Part shown: in pieces, positions 33,301 to 44,227 of the stretch
How the letters are laid out: the number at the start of each line of letters is the position of its first letter
Position numbering within the stretch: position 1 is the stretch's first letter
Source: Carposina sasakii
Lineage: Eukaryota; Arthropoda; Insecta; Lepidoptera; Carposinidae
Assembly: GCA_014607495.2 (NCBI GenBank)
Contig: CP053154.1
Location: forward strand, 1,116,001-1,180,000
Direction: 5' to 3'
Length of the DNA stretch: 64,000 nt
Translations under genes and position numbers: made by a program
Notes under the pieces: model-generated
What the model saw: the letters and a program-made list of their open reading frames with translations, nothing else
What the model was told of the DNA's origin: nothing
Database searches by the model: none

Positions 33301-33682
33301 CTCGGGCTCTAAACTATCTCTGTATAAAAAGTACAGTCCACAACATAAACCTATGTCCAAAACACACGAAGACCCACCAATTTTAGCCTCGCGATGCCCA
33401 CGATACATCAATTAGTTTTACGGTGCGCCGTAAAGCATTTACCGCGTTTGTCGTAATAGGTAAAGCCCGCTTGGTTGGGAGCACTCAACTTGTTAATACG
33501 TGGCCGATTGTATTTTCAAATGTACAGGCGAAATCAGAAGTGATATAACCTATAATTTGTTAAATGTTATAAAAATATTATTTGAAGCTGGTAGGGCTTT
33601 CAATTTCGGCTTTCTTATTAGCAACTGATTCCATCGACAGGCGACGATGATTTAATGTTAAATTAGTGGTTACAATATGGTT
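33301..33682. other. Sequence without recognised feature
   Basis: Nothing recognised. Confidence 0.5.
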
Positions 33683-33820
33683 GATTCCGGCAGTCACACT
33701 TAAACCTAAACGTAAATTTAGTCCTACCTGTCCTTTTCTCTCTCAGCCATTTATATTAAGAACGGAGAGAGATGGACTTGACTAAGATTAGGTTTAGGTT
33801 TAAGTGTGACTGCCGGAATC
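33683..33820. mobile_element. Family S palindromic MITE
   Basis: 138 bp. GATTCCGGCAGTCACACTTA then AACCTAAACG at the left is mirrored at the right (TTAGGTTTAGGTTTAAGTG, then TGACTGCCGGAATC). The centre has CTCTCTCAGCCATTTATATT. Shortened copies lie in both halves of the tandem duplication at 39083-39130 and 39434-39489. No clear target duplication is seen. Confidence 0.8.
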
Positions 33821-34789
33821 GACCCAATTGTTATATTTTAATAATTTTTATTAAATTCCGTTTCCATAATTAAAACCCGTTTGTTAAGGTTTCTGGTAAG
33901 CCTAAGTACTATAATGAAAACCTAATTTAAGGTAAAACTATATTGTAAATGAAAATATAACATAAAATCGACCATTTGCAACAAATTTTCTTCTGACAAT
34001 GAAAAACAACATCATTTGACAAAATCAGTCAAAAATAAAAATATTCATATAAAAAGGAACGCGACCAAGCAGTCGCCAACACCGTTGATTTCTCAATGGT
34101 ATTCATATTTTTTATATCACACTATCCTATTATAGATGCATTTGGATTATGGATTCTTTAAAAACTATAGAATTAGAAAATATAGTGTTATACAAGTATG
34201 AAAATTTGGTCTCCATGGTTTTCCAACAGGCTAGCAAGAGTTTGGTTCATATTTGCAATCTACTTGAAATTAAGTAAGATATTCCAGTTAAGCAGTTATG
34301 ACCACCACAGTACTCGTAAAATAGATTTATCGAAGCTCACAGAAATTAATCTAACACAGGTTTTTTAACAAAATTGACTTGTTAGCGTGTGTCAAATTAG
34401 TGGTCAACTTTTATTGTCTGTGTGATAACATCGCATAGGTAAATACCAATTTATTACAGTGTTTTCTCTTCAAATAAATTATGTTTTGTTATGTTGTATA
34501 TTACATTGGATATATACTTTCAAAAGCACATAACTCAATGGAGTAACTTGATATTTTTGATGAATAAATTAAGTTTTTTTCTTCACACCGGATCCATAGA
34601 ATTTATGTCATAGGTCGAGCTGAAATAACTAGATTTTCTGAATGCTTTAACCTAGAATCACTCATTACTAAAGCTAGGGTAACTTAGAATAGCGGTTCCG
34701 TACAATAAATACGCCTTCTTTAATGTGCCAATCCGTGAAAAGTTCTTTCAAAGCCGGAACATGACGGTACCGCCGTCCTAGAAAACCTG
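33821..34789. other. AT-rich sequence, nothing recognised
   Basis: No gene or repeat family recognised. Confidence 0.5.
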
Positions 34790-35096
34790 AGCCTCGAGCA
34801 CACCGGATGCGTATGCGTGCACGTAAGCGTAGACGTACACGTACCTCTAAGTTGTAATGTATGGAACTGTATAGGCATGGGCAGACCGGATGCGTATGCG
34901 TAGACGTACTCGTAAGCATAGACGTCAAGCGGTGACAGTTCCATACATTAAACTTGTAGGTGCGTGTACGTCTATGCTTACGTCTACGCATACGCATCCG
35001 GTCTGCCCGTGCCTATACAGTTCCATACATTAAACTTAGAGGTACGTGTACGTCTACGCTTACGTGTACGCATACGCATCCGGTGTGCTCGAGGCT
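34790..35096. mobile_element. CpG-rich fold-back element L
   Basis: The outer arms AGCCTCGAGCACACCGGATG and their complement (CATCCGGTGTGCTCGAGGCT) enclose the element. An inner inverted pair is made of GGCAGACCGGATGCGTATGC and GCATACGCATCCGGTCTGCC, with CAGTTCCATACATTAAACTT and its complement interleaved. The arms are built from ACGTA/GCGTA-like units (GTGCACGTAAGCGTAGACG). The block is strikingly richer in CpG than its surroundings and could fold into several alternative hairpins. A fragment of one arm is at 37945-37987. Confidence 0.8.
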
Positions 35097-35210
35097 TCAT
35101 AGGTTGTAGGCAAAAGTTTATACGTAAATACATAGATTTTTAGAGGATGGTCCAAACTTTCGGGCATGACTTTAAAATATATAAACACACGACTGTGTTT
35201 CCGAAATTCG

Positions 35211-35270
35211 GTAGCCCAGAACTGCAGGATCGTAAAAGAGATCCCATCAGCTATTTTTAGCATAATAGAC
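35211..35270 (-). repeat. Fragment of repeat family F
   Basis: GTAGCCCAGAACTGCAGGATC, then TCAGCTATTTTTAGCATAATA matches the far part of family F in reverse. Confidence 0.6.
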
Positions 35271-35464
35271 TCTAAAATATATCATAATTATCAATATTTA
35301 CCGGAATACGAATCTAGAACCTAGTGGATGGAGGCGCTACTTCGCCATTCGTCCATCACGAACTGTAGCAGAAGTGAAACTAAGTGAAAGTATAGAAGAT
35401 GTAGTCAAAACAGACGGAGTCCCAGGCAGTAGCTAGTATGCAAGAGTTTTGTATTACGTGTTAT

Positions 35465-35580
35465 TACAAAAAAAAATTAAACATTGCCTAAATTTGACAG
35501 ATATTCCATACATTTTGCTTTGTCATTTTTAAACAGTGTCTAACTTTAAATGCGGTTTTTTTATAACACCGATTAATATG
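35465..35580 (+). repeat. Repeat P
   Basis: CATTGCCTAAATTTGACAGA, TTTTTAAACAGTGTCTAAC, then TTTAAATGCGGTTTTTTTA and AACACCG closely parallel 52270-52388. This is a dispersed family of unknown type. Confidence 0.65.
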
Positions 35581-37227
35581 TTTAAAGTTTTAAACTATAT
35601 AAACATTACTTGACTCCCACACTTGCCTTACAAGATATAAATCAACATGTTTTTTGTTGAATCGCTAAGTAAATCACCTCGGTTGACTATCCAATCCAAA
35701 TTAAACTCATTATTAACAGGAATAGAATTGTTATTGCCTTGTTTTAAAAATGTGATGATTTTTTGTCATTTAATTATCTGTGACAAGTGAAATTCTTGTA
35801 AATAATATTTACTATTGCTTTGGGCGCCATTATTTTAATTACTTTTATTATTTGTTGTTGAAATAGATTTATCTACTTTAAATAAATACCTTCACCATAC
35901 ATTCGAAATCCATGGATTCTATTTTGGAATTATAAATATCTACATTATATTCAGGCGAGAATTTTCACTACTTTTTCGCTTCCGAATCATAGTCTGAGGT
36001 CAATATTTGCCTACTTACATCCTCTATAGAAAAAATTACACGAATGCTGTAAAAGATTCTTCAGTGAGTATTTGAAAAATTGTATCAGAATACATCTTTA
36101 AATTCAAAATACTTTTCCTGACCCAAGTTAAAAAAACAATTACGAATAATCCAGCCAAAGTCACCAATTACTGAGACCCTAACTAAGGGCTATGTCGTAC
36201 TAATCTAAGATCTCTGATGCACCGATACACGATCAAGTGACTTCAATTAAAAAAGTTTTCGAAAAAACAATAAAAAAGCATTTTTGGAGCAATCCGTTAA
36301 TGATGCGCTTCTTTAGTCTTATTGTGCGGTGGTGTGAAGTCGGCTTTAGTTAAGGGTAAGCTAACCATACCTTTGTTAAAATAAATGCATTTTTATTTAT
36401 AATTCTTTTATAAGAAAACGTACATACTTCTTTTCAATTTTTTTTATGTCACGACTACAGGCGACTACAGGACCAAACGCGATTCGAACTTAGTAAATTA
36501 TATTGACGTTAAATAAACACCTTCGTTATAATTTCTAGTGATATAAGGGCGACTGTCTTTTTTAAATAACTTTTTTATTCATCCATATAAAATTTAATTA
36601 ATGTCCGCAATTACTCACTAACATAGGTTAAGACTTTTACTAATACAAATATGGAAATCAATTTTCTGAAATAAAATTTATATTATTATAATAAACAAAA
36701 TTCTTTCATATCTTTCAGGAGTGTAGGGGAGAACTAAGAGATTTCACAAAATTTTGTTATCCTTCTAAGTAAAGCAAACTAAGTCTAGAGTTCAACACTA
36801 ATTCTAATAAATGGGACGGACGCTATCAACATTAAAACCTTTCTTAATATTTAATTAAATTAATAACTCTATAATAAACTAGGGTACTAAAAACAAATTA
36901 AAGAGTGATCACATTGGTATGGTCACTACCCTAACATTATTTATAGGTTTCGCGTTCAAATTCTGGTTCAAACAAGTTGCAATTACACCTAAAACTGAGA
37001 AGATCTTGAGAACTGAAACTTGACAAATTGTTGTGTTTATTCCGTAAATGTTATGTTAACAGCTTCCCCTTAACATTATGTGACGATAATTATCTCTGAC
37101 ACGGTCTCATTAAGTCGCTATCCCTGTCTGACGCCCGGTGATGGAAAGAGATAGCTACATTTAAGACAAACAGCTTCCTTTTTAGAACTGATCTGTCTTT
37201 TAAATTATTTAATAAGGCATCGTTTAC
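35581..37227. other. AT-rich sequence, nothing recognised
   Basis: No gene or repeat family recognised. A small tandem CGACTACAGG pair lies near 36460. Confidence 0.5.
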
Positions 37228-37240
37228 GTAAAAGTCTATT

Positions 37241-37705
37241 CACTATGGGTGCGCCCACCACCGGGCCCTACACCCTCCACTGACCCTGGGATCTGATAAC
37301 TCATAATTGCGACAACAGAGACGATACATTGCACTATTCCGAAATCAAAAACTAGATAAATAATCACAGCGCTGTGTAAGTAATGTGTTGGGTTTTAGAG
37401 GTTCATAATAATTAGTGGTTTACTAATTTACTAATTTCTATAATCCTGAGGATGCCACGGTTGTTGGCGAAACATATGTAGATTATTTATCTAGTTTTTG
37501 ATTTCGGAATAGTGCAATGTATCGTCTTGCATGCTAGGTGCTCGGGTCTGGTTTCTCATGGCGATTGTAGTTAGTGCAAGTGCCTGTTGTCGCAATTATG
37601 AGTTATCAGATCCGAGGGTCAGTGGAGGGTGTAGGGCCCGGTGGTGGGCGCACCCATAGTGAATGTTTGAACTTCCGAATTGTAACGCCTAATACAATTT
37701 CATTT
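37241..37705 (+). mobile_element. Family G hammerhead element, copy G3 (most complete)
   Basis: 465 bp flanked by the 13-bp GTAAAAGTCTATT (37228-37240 and 37706-37718). The left arm (37241-37365) is the inverted counterpart of the right arm (37481 onward). Outer arms share CACTATGGGTGCGCCCACC and GGGCCCTACACCCTCCACTG. The left arm lacks about 60 internal bases of the right arm and the outermost 50 bases (GGCGTTACAATTCGGAAG side). Between the arms lie a non-repeated segment (37366-37439) and a hammerhead motif. It has no coding frame. Ribozyme, inverted terminal structure and variable target duplications fit a non-autonomous Penelope-like element or retrozyme. Confidence 0.8.
37440..37486 (+). 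ncRNA. Hammerhead ribozyme motif in G3
   Basis: Stem I is AUAAUC (37440-37445)/GAUUAU (37481-37486). The core CUGAGGA lies at 37446-37452, one extra U at 37453. Stem II is GCCA/UGGC (37454-37457, 37465-37468) with loop CGGUUGU, then GAAA (37469-37472). Stem III is ACAU/AUGU (37472-37479), and the predicted cleavage follows A37480. It is identical to the G2 motif. Activity depends on tolerance of the extra U and on a dimeric or stabilised short stem III. Confidence 0.8.
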
Positions 37706-37794
37706 GTAAAAGTCTATTTAAAAGCGTAACAAACTATTTGGAAATTTTCGCTAAAAATCGAACTAATATTAAATATTTTTTTATTTTAGTAACG

Positions 37795-37850
37795 TTATAA
37801 AATTATTAATAAAGAAATGGAAAAAATTCCTCACCCGGGTGGGAATTTAC
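37795..37850 (-). repeat. 3' part of the tRNA-like SINE
   Basis: TAAAATTATTAATAAAGAAA, then TGGAAAAAATTCCTCACCCG and GGTGGGAAT repeat the sequence at 27905-27960, truncated within the T arm. Confidence 0.7.
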
Positions 37851-37944
37851 TTTTTGAATAATCCGCCGGACTTCTCATACCGTGATTGGTTTAGCTGAAC
37901 ACACACATATACATACGGCTGAACTGAGGATCATTAAAAAAGAT

Positions 37945-37987
37945 CGCTTACGTGCACACATACGCATCCGGTGTGCTCGAGGCTTTA
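37945..37987. repeat. Arm fragment of fold-back element L
   Basis: CGCTTACGTGCACACATACG, then CATCCGGTGTGCTCGAGGCT equals the outer arm of the element at 34790-35096. Confidence 0.75.
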
Positions 37988-38067
37988 TCATAGCTGGGAC
38001 AAATGTAATTGTTACTAGCTTATTCTCCGCTTAGATGATTATTGTCCGAAATGGTTTATTTTACTTA

Positions 38068-38196
38068 GGGCCGATTTTTCCAAACGTGAGATAGCCTATC
38101 AGAGGAATAAAGTTGATGCTGTCTTTCTCTAATACTATATCATGATAGAGACAGCAAATCAAGTTTATTCTCCTGATAGGATGAAAAAATCACCCC
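38068..38196. mobile_element. PIF/Harbinger-like palindromic MITE
   Basis: 129 bp flanked by TTA (38065-38067 and 38197-38199). Left GGGCCGATTTTTCC and right GGATGAAAAAATCACCCC are terminal inverted repeats. Inner arms are CTATCAGAGGAATAAAGTTG versus CAAGTTTATTCTCCTGATAG and GCTGTCTTTCTC versus GATAGAGACAGC. A 3-bp TWA target is typical of PIF/Harbinger. Confidence 0.75.
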
Positions 38197-38199
38197 TTA

Positions 38200-38736
38200 A
38201 AGTCATATTATTTATCGATTGTTGGTATTCATGATTTTTTACCGTTCTTTAAATCTGACTCCATATTGACGTACACATCTTTAGACATACATTATAGTCA
38301 CGCCTATTATCAAAACAGATTGGGCAGAAGTGTGCAATTTACACATCCACTTTTCACCAGTTATCCTATTAAGTCCCACGTGGTATGGTGTGAGCCTATC
38401 GCCGCTTATCGGGCACAAATATAACAAGTAAGGAATCCAATAGGAAATGTTTCAGTGCTCATGTTTATAGACAAAATATTTAGAGCAGCTCACCACAGTT
38501 TGTTTATACATTGCTGGTTTTGGTATATATACTCGTACGTGAAGAAAATTCAATAAAACGCCAATTTTAGTGGCCAGTAAAAGCCGACAGCCGAAAGCTT
38601 CGGTTCAGGCCATAAATTATATCGTCAAGTGTATATTCGAAGTTATCTTTAAGATTTACATCGCGGTAAATGCGGATGAAATTTTTAAGATGTAAAATTT
38701 ATGACATACAGGTTTAGTCGGGAATTTTGTATATCT
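38200..38736. other. Sequence without recognised feature
   Basis: Nothing recognised. Confidence 0.5.
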
Positions 38737-38773
38737 ACTAGTGGACGTCTGCGACTTCGTCCCTACGGACTAT
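38737..38773 (+). repeat. Fragment of family E head, interrupted by MITE C
   Basis: CTAGTGGACGTCTGCGACTTC, then GTCCCTACGGACTA ends directly at the TA target of the next MITE. Confidence 0.65.
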
Positions 38774-38774
38774 A

Positions 38775-39034
38775 CAGAGTGTAACAAAAAGGGTATGTTA
38801 AGCGAAAAGCTACGTAAATAGCCCACTGTAGAGAACTTATCTACAAAATTTGAGACTCGAAATCACATGTTTATTTTTCAAGATTGTATGAAAATTCCTG
38901 AGATATGTAAAAATTCTCCATACTATCTAGAAAAATTTACATGTGATTTCGAGTCTTAAATTATGTTTATAGGTTCTCTACAGTGGGATATTTACGTAGC
39001 TTTTCGCTTAACATACCCTTTTTGTTACACCCTG
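38775..39034. mobile_element. Family C MITE, full length
   Basis: 260 bp between TA dinucleotides. Ends are CAGAGTGTAACAAAAAGGGT and ACCCTTTTTGTTACACCCTG. The two inverted halves are as in the 14004-14263 copy. Confidence 0.9.
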
Positions 39035-39565
39035 TATAGGTATGGACGGATCATCACTAAGCGATTATATATTAAGGTCTATTAGTCACACTTAAACCTA
39101 AAGGTAAGGTTAAGACTGCCGGAATCGTTTCTATTATATGACCTAAATAACCCCACCCATTAGTCGTCTCTTAGGATATGCACGAAAGGAGATGAAGGAG
39201 AAAAGAAACTCCGCATCATCACAAGTTTATTTTTCAAGATTGTATGAAGATATGTAAAAATTCTCCATACTATCTAGAAAAATTTACATGTGATTTCGAG
39301 TCTCAAATTATGTTTATAGGTTCTCTACAGTGGGATATTTACGTAGCTTTTCGCTTAACATACCCTTTTTGTTACACCCTGTATAGGTATGGACGGATCA
39401 TCACTAAGCGATTATATGCGACATTAAGGTCTATTCCGGCAGTCACACTTAAACCTAAAGGTAAGGTAAAGGTAAGACTGCCGGAATCGATTCTATTATA
39501 TGACCTAAATAACCCGCCCATTAGTCATCTCTTACGACATGCACGGAAGGAGATTAAGAAGAAAA
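38866..39565. repeat. Tandem duplication of about 350 bp
   Basis: 38866-39219 and 39220-39565 are copies of one segment. Each starts in the middle of MITE C (TTTATTTTTCAAGATTGTATG) and continues through its right end, then GGTATGGACGGATCATCACT, a shortened family-S MITE (39083-39130 and 39434-39489), a family-F head in reverse (TCTCTTACGACATGCACGGA in copy 2) and AAAGAAACTCCGCATCA. The copies differ by small indels: copy 2 keeps the full left S end (TTCCGGCAGTCACACTTA) that copy 1 lacks. Confidence 0.85.
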
Positions 39566-40247
39566 GAAACTCCGCATCAGCAAAATTAAAGAAATTTTGA
39601 AAATTTATATGAATTTTTATTAAATGTACAAGTATAACATAAACAAATCTACTCCGTATCGACCTAACTGAGGAAGTGTCACAGTATACAAAACTTCAGT
39701 AAAAAAACATGAACAGTATCAAATTATATTGTAGCCTTTATTTGTAGAATATACTATCAAAGTTGAGGTAAAACAAACACAACCAACTCCACTAAATATA
39801 TCAAACGTACGACGGAACCACTAGCGCATGTTAACCCAAATTTTTCGTCCAAAAATATACAATTATTTTGAAATCGATACACATAAGTACGGAATTATGT
39901 TTTGTATTTCGAAGATTAGCTAGTTTAGGGTACATTGCTGCTTTTTATACAGATATATAAGAGATTTTATACATTGAAAAAAATATTTTCTTTCTACAAG
40001 AAATGTGATATCTGTGACCTAATAAGAGTGGAGTTTATAGATACATACGAGTGTATAGGTTCAATAAGTACTGAAATCTGAAAGATAAATTATATTTGTT
40101 ACTAAACTTTGCTACCTGTATAAAGTAAACTTCATATAAATTAAGTAAAATTTTAAGTAGAAGCTCAAAAACTAAGACTAATCATTTATTTACAAAAATC
40201 ACCCGACTGCGTAAAAATGTTGACCCAGTGTCACTTTTACGATTAAA
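39566..40247. other. AT-rich sequence, nothing recognised
   Basis: No gene or repeat family recognised. Confidence 0.5.
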
Positions 40248-40305
40248 ACGAATCTAATGCGACAAGCCGCTTAGGCACTAGACCGTGCCAAAGAAATATA
40301 CATAC
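40248..40305 (+). repeat. Repeat N
   Basis: GAATCTAATGCGACAAGCCG, then TTAGGC and CAAAGAAATATACATACC match 62113-62200. It is a dispersed family of unknown type. Confidence 0.5.
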
Positions 40306-41597
40306 CATAGAGAAGATATAAAAGAGGAGGTGGGACTATGAACTGGGTCGTGTGACAATCGTGAGGCCATGACGTCATGATAGGGGCGGAGCTTCAGGGC
40401 CAGTGTGTGTAACGCAGTAGCTGTAACCACACGCTTATGCAAGTAGTTTGGCTAGTCACTACAAGGTGGTTTCTATGTAAATGGGCAGGGCTACAGTGTT
40501 AGGATGCTCCCCTCGTCCCATACTTCACCCCCGTCAGCGGCACACTATTTTTGTGTGAAAATATACTTAGCCTCTGCTCCTCTTTTATTTCTTCTCCATG
40601 ATACATACAACGATAAACATAATCCTCCTTCTGGCGCAAACGGGTAAATATCATAATGTCTTTTAGTATTTCACATGTTAACAAAGGTATTATCACGACT
40701 TTAGAATTGAGAAACAAACACTGAACAGCAATGTACACCGCACACTCCAAAAGTGGCACGTAGAGGACAATCAATTTCAAACCATCTTTCTCGGATTTCA
40801 ATTTGGTCGGACAGTAATAGAGCAAGACATATTTTGTCCTTCTCTAGCAAAGGTGTCGGTTACACGTGTGACGGACACGGAATAAAAAGTGCAATCTGAT
40901 ATCTCTGGTTTTTTTCTGAGATATCGAGAGATTAACTGGGATCGATTACTAAACTTGCCTAATCAAAGTTGTTTTGAATGTTTTACAGTTAGTTTTGTAA
41001 CGTGATAATAGAATTTGTTGGTGAGTCGTGTGAACCTACATAATAGGCTACTTTAGTATATAAATTTATATAGGTTTGTATATTATTCATGTCGGCTTAA
41101 TAAAATTTAGAGATGTTTCTTATTTTGGTTATTTCTGTAGCTTTAGTAAAACAGCGATTAGTCGAGCCTATTTATAGTCTAAATCGAATTTAAGTACACA
41201 AAGTTTCAAATAATTTACATGTCATTAAATAAATTATTAAGGAAAAATATAATATTTTTTTTATTCAACAAACAAAGCTATGTTAAACTGAAAATAGAAT
41301 CCGATTACATAAGCTTTACACTTCTTTTTTTCGTTAAACCAATCGAAAATATACAAAGATAGTAAAATATACAGATTCGATCTCATAACCTTGAAAAAAG
41401 TGAATCATGAGGCAAAGATGTCGATTATAGGAAAGGAGCTGATAACTAGTTTAGAGCATGTAAAAGTTTATACGTGTATTTATCAGTGTATTTATACCTA
41501 CTTTTTGGGAATTTTGTCATGGGTATATATTCTGGTAAGGGTAAATTATATAACTTGCAAGAACTTGAACATAAAAATTAATTAGTTAATTGTGGCA
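40306..41597. other. Sequence without recognised gene
   Basis: A 108-codon minus-strand frame (40499-40825) begins inside a less AT-rich patch. It has no recognisable domain. CCTTCTGGCGCAAACGGG near 40626 is a possible further piece of repeat N. Confidence 0.4.
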
Positions 41598-41760
41598 GGC
41601 GTCACTATTCGGAAGTTCAAATCTCTATTGAGGGGTCAACCACCACCGGGCCCTACACCCTCCGCTGACCCTCGGATATGCCGACTCATGATCACGAACA
41701 CAAGACAACTACAGTCGCAACGAGAAGCCAGATCCAAGCACCTAGCATGCAACCATAAAT
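41598..41760 (-). mobile_element. Family G arm fragment, copy G4
   Basis: AGGCGTCACTATTCGGAAGT, then CCACCGGGCCCTACACCCTC, CGCTGACCC and CACCTAGCATGCAACCATAA are the right arm of G3 in reverse. No hammerhead remains. It is closely related to the fragment at 46381-46496. Confidence 0.75.
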
Positions 41761-42794
41761 ACATAGCTGAATGAGGATTTTCATGCATTTATATTGTAGA
41801 AATAATCTATTACTTCTTTTTATGGCAATTTGATCTCACGATAAGTAAAGTTAGAGCTATAAAAGGATAATCCTTATATAATATAACTGTATATTAATTA
41901 CAAATCGTCTAAAATTAGTTAAATAAAGTTTTTTTTATTGTATGCTAAGAGACTACATCTCCCTTACTAAACCATCCATGTGGTTACAAGGAGATCCCAT
42001 AAACTGTGTGTAAATAAACACACTCGTTAAACCGACCCCGCTACTCCGCGGTTAATGCAAAAACTCGACAATTTGTATCTCATCACGCAGAATCCAGTCA
42101 TCGTAAAATTTGTAATGAATTTTGAGCTTGCATTTTGGCTTTATCTGAATTAAATAAACATAGAAAGGTATTATTTCACGACTTAGTGTAGTTGGGAAAA
42201 GAAGAGACCACAGCAGACTAATTACCCATTATACAAAGGTGATAGGCAAATGGCCAGTGATTCATAAGATATAGTTTTAGACAACTGTTTTTTTTTTCAT
42301 GTTTTTTTTTTTCCCAATAAACATAAAATATACAATACTCTTCTAGATACAGATTCTAGAACCTATTATATTATATCAATCTTATTAAAACTAAGTGACG
42401 TAAGCATTGTCTGTGAAAGATTATTTCAAAAATTAATTAGTCGAGAAGAATGACAAAAAATATGTCCATGTGCTCGTTTACAATCATAACAAAGATTGTA
42501 TTATTGTAGTAGCATGATTTGTCTGTCTGTCTGTTAAATACATGTTTGTTTTGTACATCTGTTTCAAGTCAAGTGTGTGTCATAAAAAATGCGAGGGCTT
42601 GGATATAAAAGCATCCCTTGTCATTAATGTTATAAATAAACTTACTACTAAAGTATACGCAGTTAAAATTTTAAAGGTTGGATTTTAGATTTAAGAAAAG
42701 AACAATTTGTTTATCAAATCGCTTTTTCGATTTGATAAAAAAAAACATTGTTAGTCATATATTCCTTACTTCTAAATAATGTGCCTTACTTTTT
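41761..42794. other. AT-rich sequence, nothing recognised
   Basis: No gene or repeat family recognised. Confidence 0.5.
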
Positions 42795-43104
42795 TTTAAC
42801 AATTAGCTAGGCAAACATTTGACCACCATCGTGCCTGATGTTAAGCAAGATGCGGCCTAGGGTGGTACATGTTTGCCTAGAAAATGCCTATTCACTCTAG
42901 CTCTGAAGAGACCAATTTTGTAGTGCTCGGGAAATACATCGGCAGGAAGTGCATTCCACTCCTTAGCCATTCGCATTGCAAACGAGTTAGCATAACGTTT
43001 GGTGCGGATGGGTGGGATATCAACAACATATGGGTGATACGCTAGTCTGCGTCTAGTATCCCGATGGTGAAAAGGGGCTGGTGGAACTGTATTGTGAAGT
43101 TCCC
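42795..43104 (-). pseudogene. LINE reverse transcriptase C-terminal end, 5'-truncated
   Basis: The minus-strand frame 43104-42857 is uninterrupted for 82 codons: ELHNTVPPAPFHHRDTRR, LAYHPYVVDIPPIRTKRYA, SFAMRMAKEWNALPADVFP, then YKIGLFRARVNRHFL and stop. This is the C-terminal end of jockey/R1-type non-LTR reverse transcriptases (R.RL..HP..V, R...F..R.AKEWN.LP...FP, Y....FK..VN..L). About 60 bases of 3' untranslated sequence follow to 42795. No polymerase core is present, and the intact frame suggests a recent insertion. Confidence 0.85.
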
Positions 43105-43290
43105 ACTTGAATAAATCAGCTGCATCATCTTCCGTGCACTTCGTAAGAGTCCATTTGAGAACTCGGGCATTCTCTCAGGAAATGAGCTAGCATCTTGTGA
43201 CTAATCATTTACACCTGTCCTTGATACGTTAACGTGGCTATGGGGTATCCTTTACCAATACTGGCTACCTCATTTCGCGAATACAGCCGT
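43105..43290 (+). repeat. Repeat family F, long copy
   Basis: AATCAGCTGCATCATCTTCC, GAACTCGGGCATTCTCTCAG and ACGTGGCTATGGGGTATCC in order. It directly abuts the LINE fragment. Confidence 0.75.
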
Positions 43291-43332
43291 ATGCATACTT
43301 ACATATTTATAATTATCATCATTTATTCATCA

Positions 43333-43620
43333 CTAGTGGACGCCCGCGACATTTTCCCGGGATAAAAAGTAGCCTATATGTTAAGTGGGACCTGTCACAA
43401 TATATTCCTGAAAACTGCATTGAAATCGGTTCAGCCGTTTCTGAGATTAGCGTGCACAAACGCACAGACAAACAGACAAACCGACAAACAGACAAAAATT
43501 CCAAAAATCATCGTTTTGGGTTCTATTGCGTTGATAAAGGTCTCCTATAATATTTTTTCTTATATATCTTCCATGTACAGACAGCGATCCGTTACATTTT
43601 TATTATATGTATAGATAGAT
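43333..43620 (+). mobile_element. Family E retroposon, internally deleted
   Basis: The head CTAGTGGACGCCCGCGAC is joined directly to ATTTTCCCGGGATAAAAAG, skipping about 45 bases. The body ATCGGTTCAGCCGTTTCTG, AAACAGACAAACCGACAAAC and tail TTATTATATGTATAGATAG are intact. Open frames through it are incidental. Confidence 0.85.
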
Positions 43621-44227
43621 AAATTAATCCTTATAAAATTATTTGTAGAAATTACTTTACAAATACCAACATATAATCCGATTTCTCCTCCTGTATGTCC
43701 TTTGTACAAATTATGAAAATATTGCTTTTGACCTCATTTCCATGTGATTGAGAGTAAGTCGAGTTCAAGGACCACTCGAGTATAATAAGGACTTTGCATA
43801 TGGAGCAAGGCTGAGGAACTGGATCACTTGTAATAATTTCTAAACACAAGTGCGCATTACTTAAGCTAACTGTTGACTATTTTTTTACAGGTAAGCTCAT
43901 AATTTTTGTCTATTTTAATTTTGTATCCGATGTAAATATTAGATATGACAGAACACATGTGGACTGCCCATACTTCAGAGTCTGGCGCATCAACCTAATT
44001 CTAAAGTTGTAATTTCCCAATTAATTTTATTAATGAGAAAAACTTTATTTATAACCCAAAAAAAAAAGTTCTTACACAATATAACATTTATAATTTTACT
44101 TTATTTTCCCCTTAAAATAAAATCTTGAAACATGTTGTTTACAGCTTTATAAGTGACCAATCAGTAATTAAATAACGCCTACGAATTCTGTCTGGAAATA
44201 GCCATAAATAGTTTAATTAAATAAAGT
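43621..44227. other. AT-rich sequence, nothing recognised
   Basis: No gene or repeat family recognised. Confidence 0.5.

Noticed and set aside
40499..40825. 108-codon minus-strand frame
   Set aside because: No domain recognised; hydrophobic stretches alone do not support a gene.
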